64,000 nt of DNA from Bathymodiolus brooksi (Eukaryota; Mollusca; Bivalvia; Mytilida; Modiolidae), in NCBI GenBank assembly GCA_963680875.1, contig OY804579.1:53334036-53398035 (forward strand), in the 5' to 3' direction. The translations under genes were made by a program, and so were the position numbers. Below, one piece after another: positions 23,400 through 33,700 of the stretch; within the stretch, counting starts at the first letter, position 1; each line of letters starts with the position of its first letter. The notes beneath the pieces were generated by a model. It made no database searches. It was given only the letters and a program-made list of their open reading frames with translations, and was not told the origin of the DNA.

Positions 23400-24510
23400 A
23401 TGGGATTGCACATTTGACTTCTCTACCCTCTACACAATTATTCCCCACGCTAAGTTGAAAGACAGATTAAGGGAGTTGGTGCAACTATGTTTCATAAAAA
23501 AAAGAATGGCCTACGTAGATACAAATATCTTGTGCTAGGAAGGGACAGATCTTATTTTGTAAATAAAAACACTAAAGAAAAACCACTCTGATTCTACCAA
23601 AACGTTATCTTGTGTTTGGTGGACGTGTTTTCAACAGACAGTCGGCATATCTGTAGGTACAAACTGTGCTCCTCTTCTCGCGGATTTGTTCCTTTATTCG
23701 TATGAGGCATACTTCATACTGGGGCTTCTCAATAAAAACGAAAAGATGCTAGCTCGATCCCTTAATTTCACATTCCTCTATATAGATGATGTCCTTTCAC
23801 TAAATAATTCTAGGTTTTGTTATATCGTTGATCGCCTCTACCCCATTGAGCAAGAAATAAAGGGTATCACAAATACAGATATGTCTGCTTCATACTTTTA
23901 CATACACCTCGAAACTGACAGTGAGGGGCGGTTAAGAACGACGATGATTTCAATTTTCCCATTGTGAACTTTCCATTTATATGTAGCAACATTCCAGCAG
24001 CACCTGCATATGGAGTATATATCTCTCAGTTAATACGATATTCCAGAGCTTGATGTTCCTATCAGGATGTCCTTGATAAATGGTTGCTGATAACAAGGAA
24101 GCTACGGAACCAAGGGTTCCTATTGGTTACGTTTTACGGTCGCCACCATGACTTGGTTGACCGTTATGGAATATCTGTGTCACAGATGATCACGGATATG
24201 TTCCACTTGTCGTAAACACTTCCCGGTCCTTTTCTCATTCATGACCTACCACCGATTTTGTAACTAAATTAACACGACGGGTGCCACTAGTGGAGCAGGA
24301 ACTGCTCACCCTTCCGGAGCACCTGAGTTCACCACCGGTCTTTAGTTTTATGTGTATGTTTTGTGGCTCATTGTTTGTTCTTTTGGCCATTGTGTTGTCT
24401 GTCCTTCTGCGATTTACGGATTCTAATTACCCCTTTGGTATCTTCAAACTCTTCTTGCATTTGTCTGCAAACTTAAAACCGTACATGAATGCGCCGTTTG
24501 ATAGTTAGAT
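23400..24510 (+). pseudogene. Penelope-like reverse transcriptase fragment with 3' tail
   Basis: Reverse transcriptase of a retroelement, 5'-truncated and frameshifted. In order it shows TFDFSTLYTIIPHAKLKDRL (about 23410), RRYKYLVLGRDRSYFV (about 23500), VGTNCAPLLADLFLYSYEA (about 23660) and the catalytic FLYIDDVLSLNN (about 23790). It then decays, with NFPF and SNIPAAPAYGVYISQLIR recoverable only by changing frame. Past 24220 it is the family's 3' tail, including GGTGCCACTAGTGGAGCAGG. The LYTxIPH phrase and YIDD box point to Penelope-like elements; the subclass is uncertain. Confidence 0.72.
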
Positions 24511-24690
24511 TTACATCTACCTTAAAGGTGTAAGTAGTCTTCTACCTTAGCTAGATGTACTCTTAGCAATATGTGATAAAGTTTGTCAGCTACGACAGGT
24601 GTGTGGTTTTATCTATTACGCCGGTTTCCTCCTATAAATCTGATTGCAAGGATATAATTTAAATATTGTTGAAGATAGGGTAAAATATCT
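24500..24690 (+). mobile_element. degenerate SINE, family 1
   Basis: Weak match to TATGTGATAAAGTTTGTCAG, CGGTTTCCTCC and the GATATAATTTAAATATTGTTG tail. Confidence 0.4.
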
Positions 24691-24694
24691 AAAT

Positions 24695-25340
24695 TGTTTA
24701 TTGGGCACTGGTGAAGGTTCCCAGGATTCAAACCCACAGAGCTGTCCAGCGCATCGCCGGGTGGCAGACAGGAAAACCATCTCGATGGGGGGTTCGGGTT
24801 ATACCAGTAATACGGAAATCTTGATCGTGGATCATAGTGGGTAACTTATTTAGAGAGTGTCACACCCCCTCCTCGCAAAAGACCTCTTTTGTAGATTTCG
24901 GAAAAGAGTAGGCGCGTTGTACATAGTCGCTACAAAAGACTAATTGTTTGTCCCTACCCAACTCTCAATACTTTTTGAGTGGCAGTCAACGTTGACCCAT
25001 CCCTTCCCCCATTTCTACACAGTTTTTATATATTACTGAGCTTGTTCTCATCCTGATTATTGCTGAAATACTGCTCAATTCAACAAATCCTGTGTCGCAT
25101 GTTACTATATTAATTGTTACCTATGCGAGTTCGAAAATCTTAAAGATTAAGTGGTTTTTTTTTAATTTTTGGATTTATTATAGTATTTGATTTAGGTACT
25201 ATCCCGTTTCACTGTTTATGCTATTTTGAACAATGACAGTATCATGTTTATTGAAATTTTAAAAGAAGTTTGACTAGACCAATGGAAAAAACTCTATATA
25301 GTGTGACTGTCCTCTTTTGTGATGGGTCAATACCTCTATC
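24695..25340. other. no gene seen
   Basis: Unassigned non-coding DNA. The short open frame at its start has no domain. Confidence 0.35.
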
Positions 25341-25346
25341 ACTCAG

Positions 25347-25597
25347 GGAACGTCGTGGTCGTGATCGTAATGTAGTTGGATTTACAACTACATGTGCAAT
25401 CAGTGTCTATCACCACTAACTTTGTGAGTTCGAACGCTGTTCATGGCGAGGTGTACTCGATACAACATTATGTGATAAGGTTTGTCGGTGACTTGCGACA
25501 GGTTCCCCGGTTTCTTCCACCGTTAAAACTGACCGCCACGATATAGCTGAAATATTTTTGAAAGTGGCGTTAAACACCATAAACCTAAATCAAACCA
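25347..25597 (+). mobile_element. tRNA-derived SINE, family 1, near complete
   Basis: Head ACGTCGTGGTCGTGATCGTA, B-box-like TGTGAGTTCGAACGC, then CGATACAACATTATGTGATA and tail CACGATATAGCTGAAATA...GTGGCGTTAAACACCATAAA. This is the best plus-strand copy here together with 53878-54096. Confidence 0.7.
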
Positions 25598-25749
25598 TCT
25601 ATTACTCAGAAAAATGTTAGTCACGAAGAGAGGACGAACTTAAACCCAATGTACATGGACCTGTGAGAAAAGTGTGTCCTTTCAGACATTATTTGCTTTA
25701 GCTATATTGCTATTGTATACTTGGAGGACGTGACCTGGTCAACTTTCAG

Positions 25750-25950
25750 TTTCAATTATGAAAAGAAAACAGTGATGGTCAACAATTCCACCCATATCAA
25801 CAAAACTATACACAATCTTATCACTTCAACAGAAAAAGACCATGACATTTGACGAATTGGAAATCCAGGTCCTGGTTTAGGACAGGTACAAAAGTGTGGC
25901 GGGGTTAAATCGATTAATATAATCACAACCCTCTACGCATTTTCTTATTT
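25750..25950 (+). repeat. dispersed repeat with GGACAGGTACAAAA
   Basis: Shares CACCCATATCAACAAAAC and TAGGACAGGTACAAAA(A/G)TGTG with 37905-38360, 44990-45180, 50330-50520 (inverted) and a fragment at 18476-18530. Confidence 0.45.
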
Positions 25951-26119
25951 GTTCACTTGTTCTATTATAATTGCTAAATAATCAATCAGGCTCAAGCTAG
26001 CGACCAATTTCTAGCGACCATTAAGCTAGCCACCAATAAGGCGATATGTCTCAAAACCAAAACAATTAATAAGAATAAAATGTATCTTTTAAGTTTTCTT
26101 GCAATAACAAATATCTTAC

Positions 26120-26223
26120 GGTAAATGCATATTCAACACAACTTGAATCGACATCTGGGCATGTAAGAAATATTTCTGGAGCCTCCTTCCCCACACAATA
26201 CAAAGTTAACATTTGACACCCTA
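26120..26223 (-). CDS. exon 2 of the unrecognised secreted protein
   Basis: The acceptor GGTCCACAG|TAGGG is chosen because it keeps the frame open; the acceptor eight bases upstream would hit TAG. The exon adds five cysteines and ends with donor GTAAGA. Confidence 0.48.
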
Positions 26224-26501
26224 CTGTGGACCTGATGTGAAGAATCCCACACAGGCACCCAGAGGAGTAAAATAACAAAATAGTTATGACTGTATTCCTC
26301 ATGAACTCTTTGTACTTGTATTTTTTTGTAAGAAAAAAATTAAAAAATAGTAAATTCAGGAAATTTTAACTAACAAGTTCTAATCTTACCTTCTTTACAC
26401 AGTTTTTCATTATACACGGATATAACCAAACATGGGTTTTTCATATATAATCCGTTCACAAATGTAATACAAAGAAGGAACATTTGCAGCAGGAACCCCA
26501 T
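26120..26501 (-). CDS. N-terminus of an unrecognised secreted cysteine-containing protein (partial)
   Basis: Two exons, 26501-26390 and 26223-26120, join in phase 1. The first starts at an ATG just after a good acceptor (TTCTAAATGCAG), so a 5' UTR exon probably lies upstream. Residues 1-17 form a signal peptide (MGFLLQMFLLCITFVNG). The mature start has cysteines in NPCLVISVYNEKLCKE, then VGCQMLTLYCVGKEAPE and TCPDVDSSCVEYAFT. The last donor, ACC|GTAAGA, is phase 0, so it cannot join the phase-1 sidekick Ig1 exon directly. No later exon was found. I do not recognise the family. Confidence 0.5.
26390..26501 (-). CDS. exon 1 (signal peptide) of the unrecognised secreted protein
   Basis: Encodes 37 residues and ends AAAGAAG|GTAAGA in phase 1. 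Hydrophobic core FLLQMFLLCITFV. Confidence 0.52.
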
Positions 26502-26559
26502 TGTCCCTGCATTTAGAATGTAAAAAATAATGTCGTTGGTTGTAAAAATGTTTCTCATT

Positions 26560-27080
26560 AAACATTTACGTAATGATTATAAATGTAAACTTGGTTGAAC
26601 CATTTGGTGGTAATGAGAGCATTGATTAGATACATGACCATTAGTAAACTGTAATTGTTACATGATAAATGATGATGGATCACTCACCGTTTATCATGGC
26701 AACGTAATAAGGCGATTTGCAAGCATTAATTTGAATTGAAACTAGGAAATCGTAATAATGCTATTTGGAGAACAGAAACTATGAATAGACAAATCGATCT
26801 CATTGTTTCAACACTAACTAAGATTTTGTAAATATTTTTGGTCTTGCGCAAGTAATTCCCGAAGTTAATTTACTTATTCAGGAACTACGACTTTGAGAAT
26901 CACACATTTTGCAAATCGTTCCATCGATTGTACAAATATTCCACAAACTCAGATTCCTCATATAATTTCCATGGTTTCGACCGCTCGATCACACAGTCTG
27001 ATAAAACATATCACATAGGTGATCAAACTGGTCTTAATGTTTCGCAATTTGTTAGTCTCCATGGCTTTGGAAATCGGGGG
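26560..27080. other. no gene seen
   Basis: Upstream flank of the 26.5-kb gene; AT-rich, nothing recognised. Confidence 0.35.
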
Positions 27081-27084
27081 TACG

Positions 27085-27327
27085 GTAGGGGTTATGGTGT
27101 TTAACGCCACTTTCAACAATATTTCAGTTATATCGTGAAGGTCAGTTTTATTGGTGGAGGAAACCGAAGTAACCGGAGAAAATCATCGAACTGCCACAAT
27201 CTTTAGCACATAATGTTGTATCGAGTACACATCGTCTAAGCGGGATTCGAACTCACAACATTTGTTGTGATAGATTGCATAGATAGTTGTAAATCCAACT
27301 ACCAGATGATCACGGCCACGGCGGCCT
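27085..27327 (-). mobile_element. tRNA-derived SINE, family 1
   Basis: Reverse copy: TTATGGTGTTTAACGCCACT at left, GATCACGGCCACGGCGGCC at right. Confidence 0.65.
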
Positions 27328-27938
27328 CTCAGTTAATTATATAGTGAAACACAAAGTTGTACGATAAACTAATTTTCTTTTATTCTTTGATGATATTGTG
27401 CATCTTATATTATCTTAAAAACACAAATAATTTTAACTCATTCTTTTAACTTTCGATCCTACATTCATGATGGAAACATAATCTCGTGGAGATTAGATCT
27501 AGACATCCGAAGAAATTTTCTATAGAAAATCTAGGCTGGAGATACAGAGCAGAAAATTTCTTCGGAAGCCATATATTTATATCCTTGAGCAGATTAAGGA
27601 AGACACACAAATGAAAATAGTTCATTCGCCTTAACACATAAATTTAGTAAATCACACAATTACAGATTTGACAAATTTGTTTTTATCTGTACTTTAACAG
27701 CTGTGGTCACATGATCATCGTACAAACATAAACCGGATGTAAACAAACATCTGGACGAGCAGCATTTCATCACATGGAGTAATACCACTAAATCAAATAT
27801 ACTATATATAAGAAATTGCAACATGATTGCATTCTTTTCCTTTGATCTTTAAAGTAACTACTAAGAACTGTATGAAATAATATACGCAGGTACGATATAT
27901 TGCACACTAATATGAAATAATATACGCAGACCGATATA

Positions 27939-28026
27939 TAGTCCGAGATTCCTCTGTCGTTTAACGGCTTTCAACGGCTACAGCAAGATTATCAATGCCG
28001 TTAAACGACAGAGGAATCTCGGACTA
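27939..28026. mobile_element. 88-bp MITE with 9-bp target duplication
   Basis: Inverted arms TAGTCCGAGATTCCTCTGTC...GACAGAGGAATCTCGGACTA, with ACCGATATA on both sides (27930-27938, 28027-28035). A 9-bp duplication suits Mutator-like elements. It landed in a tandemly doubled ATATGAAATAATATACGCAG stretch. Confidence 0.8.
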
Positions 28027-28099
28027 ACCGATATATTGCACACTAATTAGTCTGTTTAAAGCCTATTTGATGATAATGACAATTAAGAGGGAAGCATGA

Positions 28100-28384
28100 G
28101 AGGCAAATGCCTCCTAAAATACAGATAAATTTTTTGAGAATTTCACAAATCACGGTGAATCAATAAATCGAGGGTCGCGAGAATAAAAAAAATACCCCAA
28201 TCACAGATCATGGGAAAAAAATGCATGCGTGGCAGTGAAAAAGGGAGTGAGGGTCAGACGCAATTGCAATATTTTTAATATTGCCATGGAAAATGTGTTA
28301 AAAGGCTTACCTGACAAAATCAGTTGTCCAGACATCATACATAAATGCACTTCAAATGTACACATTTTTTGAATCACTTTCAAA
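28100..28384. other. no gene established
   Basis: Short open frames on both strands here and at 28480-28730 lack domains or convincing splice borders. Confidence 0.35.
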
Positions 28385-28392
28385 TTGCGAGA

Positions 28393-28474
28393 CACAGGCA
28401 CTTGTTTCATTCAAAAAATATATGCCCCCTCTCCTGAGGGGGCATATATTTTTTGAATGAAACAAGTGCCTGTG
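28393..28474. mobile_element. 82-bp perfect-hairpin MITE
   Basis: 38-bp arms (28393-28430 and 28437-28474) match perfectly around a 6-nt loop. The 8-bp TTGCGAGA flanks both sides (28385-28392, 28475-28482). The tip CACAGGC is the same as that of the MITE at 12368. Confidence 0.85.
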
Positions 28475-28714
28475 TTGCGAGATCGTGGAGATGATATAGG
28501 TTTCCTGTATACATAAAAACGATGCAGAACTGTTCTTCAATGTTTGACACCAGCTCATAAAGTTTTCAGAGACAGGATGACCAAGAAGTGCATGCAATTT
28601 CATGTTTCTTTCCTCTCCGAAGCAGACGAAATGCAATATGTGTGTTGCACACTAGAAAATGACGTCATCCATGTACACTGTAAAGGATCATTTCTCGTAG
28701 CACGCGATTTTGAT

Positions 28715-28940
28715 ATTAGAATTTTCTTTTAAGTTTATTTCAATTGAGAAGAATTGAAATGGTTACAGGTTTGCGAATTTCTTATTGAAATAATTTTTAT
28801 TTTGTTTTTGAATACCACTTTGTTCTATTAGAATTTTCTTTTAAGTTTATTTCAATTGAGAAAAATTGAAATGGTTACAGATTTGCAAATTTTTTATTGA
28901 AATAATTTTTATTTTGTTTTTAGATACCACTTTATTCTAT
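28715..28940 (+). repeat. two-copy tandem duplication, about 112 bp
   Basis: ATTAGAATTTTCTTTTAAGT starts at 28715 and again at 28827, each followed by GAAATGGTTACAG. The copies differ at a handful of sites. Confidence 0.8.
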
Positions 28941-29148
28941 AATTTCATGCTTCCGGTGAAAAGATATTTGGCTATGAATATAGGAGTATGACTTATTACC
29001 AAAAATCGTATAGCCTATTGTTAAAAGGGCTTCGCCCTTTATAAACTAAGTCTGGGCATCTGGACTGTAGTTTTACTCAGTCGAGAGCTCGAGCCATACA
29101 ATAATCAACGACCTAGATGTGATATTGCATGGATTCATGTTACAAATC

Positions 29149-29223
29149 ATTTATACCACGGTTTTTTGGCTTTGCATTCGATTGTTTAACTGGTTGACTC
29201 AGGGAAAAACTGTGGTATAAATT
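29149..29223. mobile_element. 75-bp MITE
   Basis: Inverted ends ATTTATACCACGGTTTTT...AAAAACTGTGGTATAAATT, flanked by TTACAAATC on each side (29140-29148, 29224-29232). Confidence 0.7.
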
Positions 29224-29239
29224 TTACAAATCGTCAAAC

Positions 29240-29640
29240 ATCAAAAATCCTACTTTCACTTTTGATTTAACACAAATAACAATAAAGTGCTGTATGTTTT
29301 TCAACCTGAAATAATAGATATTGCAGTTTCTAACTTTAAAGATACATGTCACACTTCAATCTCAGATGTGTTGAGATCGTTTTACATTATTTCAACATCA
29401 TACCATCAGCTAACATACACGTATGAACCGATCAAAATGCCGTGAAATTTTATCACCTTGAAAGCAGGTGACGTTGTGATAATGTATCATACAAATGTAT
29501 TTAATGCAGGGTGAAAAGACCCCTAAGTAAAAGTAAACCAAATGATGTAATCACATTTGGATCCCACACGCTTTTTCAATGAAAATATCTGGTTTTACTT
29601 TATCAACGTCAACAAAAAGAAGCATTTTTTACAATTAAAA
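29240..29640. other. no gene seen
   Basis: AT-rich non-coding DNA without recognised repeats. Confidence 0.35.
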
Positions 29641-29654
29641 CACATATAAAATGA

Positions 29655-29874
29655 GGAGGGGCTGTCGTAGTTGTGATCGTATGGTAGTTGGTTCACTACT
29701 AAAGTTGTGAGTTCGAACCCTGTTCATGGCAAGGTGTACTCGATACAACATTATGTGATAAAAGTTGTCAGTGGTTTTCTCCGGGCACTCCGGTTTTCTC
29801 CATCAATAAAAATGAACGCCACGATATAACGGAAATGTTGTTGAAAGTGGTGTTAAACCATAAACCAACCAACC
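29655..29874 (+). mobile_element. tRNA-derived SINE, family 1
   Basis: GTTGTGATCGTATGGTAGTT head, GTTGTGAGTTCGAACCC B-box region, tail CACGATATAACGGAAATG...GTGGTGTTAAACCATAA. Confidence 0.68.
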
Positions 29875-29879
29875 TATAA

Positions 29880-30705
29880 AATGAGGATTAAACCTGAGAA
29901 ATAGATATATATAATTTTACATTGGAATTATTTCTGTTCTAATTTGTTCATATAGATTACTGCATAACTTTTTTTTAAATTATTTTTTATGCTTTCTACT
30001 GATAAAGATCTTTGTCTGCAAAATTTTCATTATGCTTACAAACTTTTTTTCCCAAGAAATGGATGACTTGAAGTACAAGTTTTAATGTATTAGAAAAGTT
30101 TAATCTACTATACTATATTTTAAGGTATTTGGATTATTTTTCATTCATATTTGTGTGTCCGGTCGTAATTGTGTTCATTGAGGCTATTGTCATGTTTTTA
30201 TATTTACAAACTCGGTAATTTACAAACAATAACGTATAATACAAATGTACTGTATCTAATCCAAGTTTAAAAGCAAACAAAATATATGTAATCACAATCA
30301 GATCTCTCTTCCTTTTTCAATAAAAAATCAACGTCAACAAAAAGGAGCATAATTTAACAATTAAAACACACACAAAAACGAGGATTATGATTGGAAAATA
30401 CATAATTTAACATTGGAATTATGACTGTACATAGATAACTTTTAGATTTGAATTTAATAGCAGTTTTCTGTGTAGGAATGTTAATTTTCAATGTATTCTA
30501 CTGTACTGAAAACAAATCGAAAATTGTTTTTTAAACAAATACACGGCCAGAAGTGCAAGTTTTAACGTTTTGGAAAAGTTTTATTTACAATTTGAATAGT
30601 TTGTAGTATTTAGATTCCTTTTTAGGAGAATCGTTTGTGTTTGTATCCAGTCATAATTGCATTATTGGGTCTAAATATCAGAAAAAGACAAGAACTAAGT
30701 AGGTA
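29880..30705. other. no gene seen
   Basis: Contains a diverged tandem pair of about 450 bp: the TCAACGTCAACAAAAAG and AACACA...GAGGATTA phrases occur near 29610-29660 and 30330-30380, and the lines that follow them also match loosely. Confidence 0.35.
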
Positions 30706-30709
30706 ATGA

Positions 30710-33700
30710 TCCAAACTGTTGTACATTTGTATATCATTATTACCAGTTTATTTTAATGTGTCAATGCTAAGTCTAAACTGTTGTACATTTGTATATCATT
30801 ATTACCAGGTTTTTTAATGTGTCAATGCTAAGTCTAAACTGTTGTACATTTGTATATCATTATTACCAGTTTTTTTAATGTGTCAATGCTAAGTCTAAAC
30901 TGTTGTACATTTGTATATCATTATTACCAGATTTTTTAATGTGTCAATGCTAAGTCTAAACTGTTGTACATTTGTATATCATTATTACCAGGTTTTTTAA
31001 TGTGTCAATGCTAAGTCTAAACTGTTGTACATTTGTATATCATTATTACCAGGTTTTTTAATGTGTCAATGCTAAGTCTAAACTGTTGTACATTTGTATA
31101 TCATTATTACCAGGTTTTTTTAATGTGTCAATGCTAAGTCTAAACTGTTGTACATTTGTATATCATTATTACCAGGTTTTTTTAATGTGTCAATGCTAAG
31201 TCTAAACTGTTGTACATTTGTATATCATTATTACCAGGTTTTTTTAATGTGTCAATGCTAAGTCTAAACTGTTGTACATTTGTATATCATTATTACCAGG
31301 TTTTTTTAATGTGTCAATGCTAAGTCTAAACTGTTGTACATTTGTATATCATTATTACCAGGTTTTTTAATGTGTCAATGCTAAGTCTAAACTGTTGTAC
31401 ATTTGTATATCATTATTACCAGTTTATTTTAATGTGTCAATGCTAAGTCTAAACTGTTGTACATTTGTATATCATTATTACCAGGTTTTTTTAATGTGTC
31501 AATGCTAAGTCTAAACTGTTGTACATTTGTATATCATTATTACCAGGTTTTTTTAATGTGTCAATGCTAAGTCTAAACTGTTGTACATTTGTATATCATT
31601 ATTACCAGGTTTTTTTAATGTGTCAATGCTAAGTCTAAACTGTTGTACATTTGTATATCATTATTACCAGGTTTTTTAATGTGTCAATGCTAAGTCTAAA
31701 CTGTTGTACATTTGTATATCATTATTACCAGGTTTTTTTAATGTGTCAATGCTAAGTCTAAACTGTTGTACATTTGTATATCATTATTACCAGGTTTTTT
31801 TAATGTGTCAATGCTAAGTCTAAACTGTTGTACATTTGTATATCACTATTACCAGGTTTTTTTAATGTGTCAATGCTAAGTCTAAACTGTTGTACATTTG
31901 TATATCATTATTACCAGGTTTTTTTAATGTGTCAATGCTAAGTCTAAACTGTTGTACATTTGTATATCATTATTACCAGGTTTTTTTAATGTGTCAATGC
32001 TAAGTCTAAACTGTTGTACATTTGTATATCATTATTACCAGGTTTTTTAATGTGTCAATGCTAAGTCTAAACTGTTGTACATTTGTATATCATTATTACC
32101 AGGTTTTTTAATGTGTCAATGCTAAGTCTAAACTGTTGTACATTTGTATATCATTATTACCAGTTTATTTTAATGTGTCAATGCTAAGTCTAAACTGTTG
32201 TACATTTGTATATCATTATTACCAGGTTTTTTTAATGTGTCAATGCTAAGTCTAAACTGTTGTACATTTGTATATCATTATTACCAGGTTTTTTTAATGT
32301 GTCAATGCTAAGTCTAAACTGTTGTACATTTGTATATCATTATTACCAGGTTTTTTTAATGTGTCAATGCTAAGTCTAAACTGTTGTACATTTGTATATC
32401 ATTATTACCAGGTTTTTTAATGTGTCAATGCTAAGTCTAAACTGTTGTACATTTGTATATCATTATTACCAGGTTTTTTAATGTGTCAATGCTAAGTCTA
32501 AACTGTTGTACATTTGTATATCATTATTACCAGGTTTTTTTAATGTGTCAATGCTAAGTCTAAACTGTTGTACATTTGTATATCATTATTACCAGTTTAT
32601 TTTAATGTGTCAATGCTAAGTCTAAACTGTTGTACATTTGTATATCATTATTACCAGGTTTTTTTAATGTGTCAATGCTAAGTCTAAACTGTTGTACATT
32701 TGTATATCATTATTACCAGGTTTTTTTAATGTGTCAATGCTAAGTCTAAACTGTTGTACATTTGTATATCATTATTACCAGGTTTTTTTAATGTGTCAAT
32801 GCTAAGTCTAAACTGTTGTACATTTGTATATCATTATTACCAGGTTTTTTAATGTGTCAATGCTAAGTCTAAACTGTTGTACATTTGTATATCATTATTA
32901 CCAGGTTTTTTTAATGTGTCAATGCTAAGTCTAAACTGTTGTACATTTGTATATCATTATTACCAGGTTTTTTTAATGTGTCAATGCTAAGTCTAAACTG
33001 TTGTACATTTGTATATCACTATTACCAGGTTTTTTTAATGTGTCAATGCTAAGTCTAAACTGTTGTACATTTGTATATCATTATTACCAGGTTTTTTTAA
33101 TGTGTCAATGCTAAGTCTAAACTGTTGTACATTTGTATATCATTATTACCAGGTTTTTTTAATGTGTCAATGCTAAGTCTAAACTGTTGTACATTTGTAT
33201 ATCATTATTACCAGGTTTTTTAATGTGTCAATGCTAAGTCTAAACTGTTGTACATTTGTATATCATTATTACCAGGTTTTTTAATGTGTCAATGCTAAGT
33301 CTAAATTGTTGTACATTTGTATATCATTATTACCAGTTTATTTTAATGTGTCAATGCTAAGTCTAAACTGTTGTACATTTGTATATCATTATTACCAGGT
33401 TTTTTTAATGTGTCAATGCTAAGTCTAAACTGTTGTACATTTGTATATCATTATTACCAGGTTTTTTTAATGTGTCAATGCTAAGTCTAAACTGTTGTAC
33501 ATTTGTATATCATTATTACCAGGTTTTTTTAATGTGTCAATGCTAAGTCTAAACTGTTGTACATTTGTATATCATTATTACCAGGTTTTTTAATGTGTCA
33601 ATGCTAAGTCTAAACTGTTGTACATTTGTATATCATTATTACCAGGTTTTTTAATGTGTCAATGCTAAGTCTAAACTGTTGTACATTTGTATATCATTAT

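Noticed and set aside
26120..26501. An alternative first part of the sidekick-like gene
   Set aside because: The exit phase (0) does not fit the Ig1 exon entry phase (1), and a better signal-peptide exon lies at 10850-10979.
28352..28732. Small genes around the perfect hairpin
   Set aside because: The overlapping frames on both strands include the palindromic insert and lack domains or splice sites.
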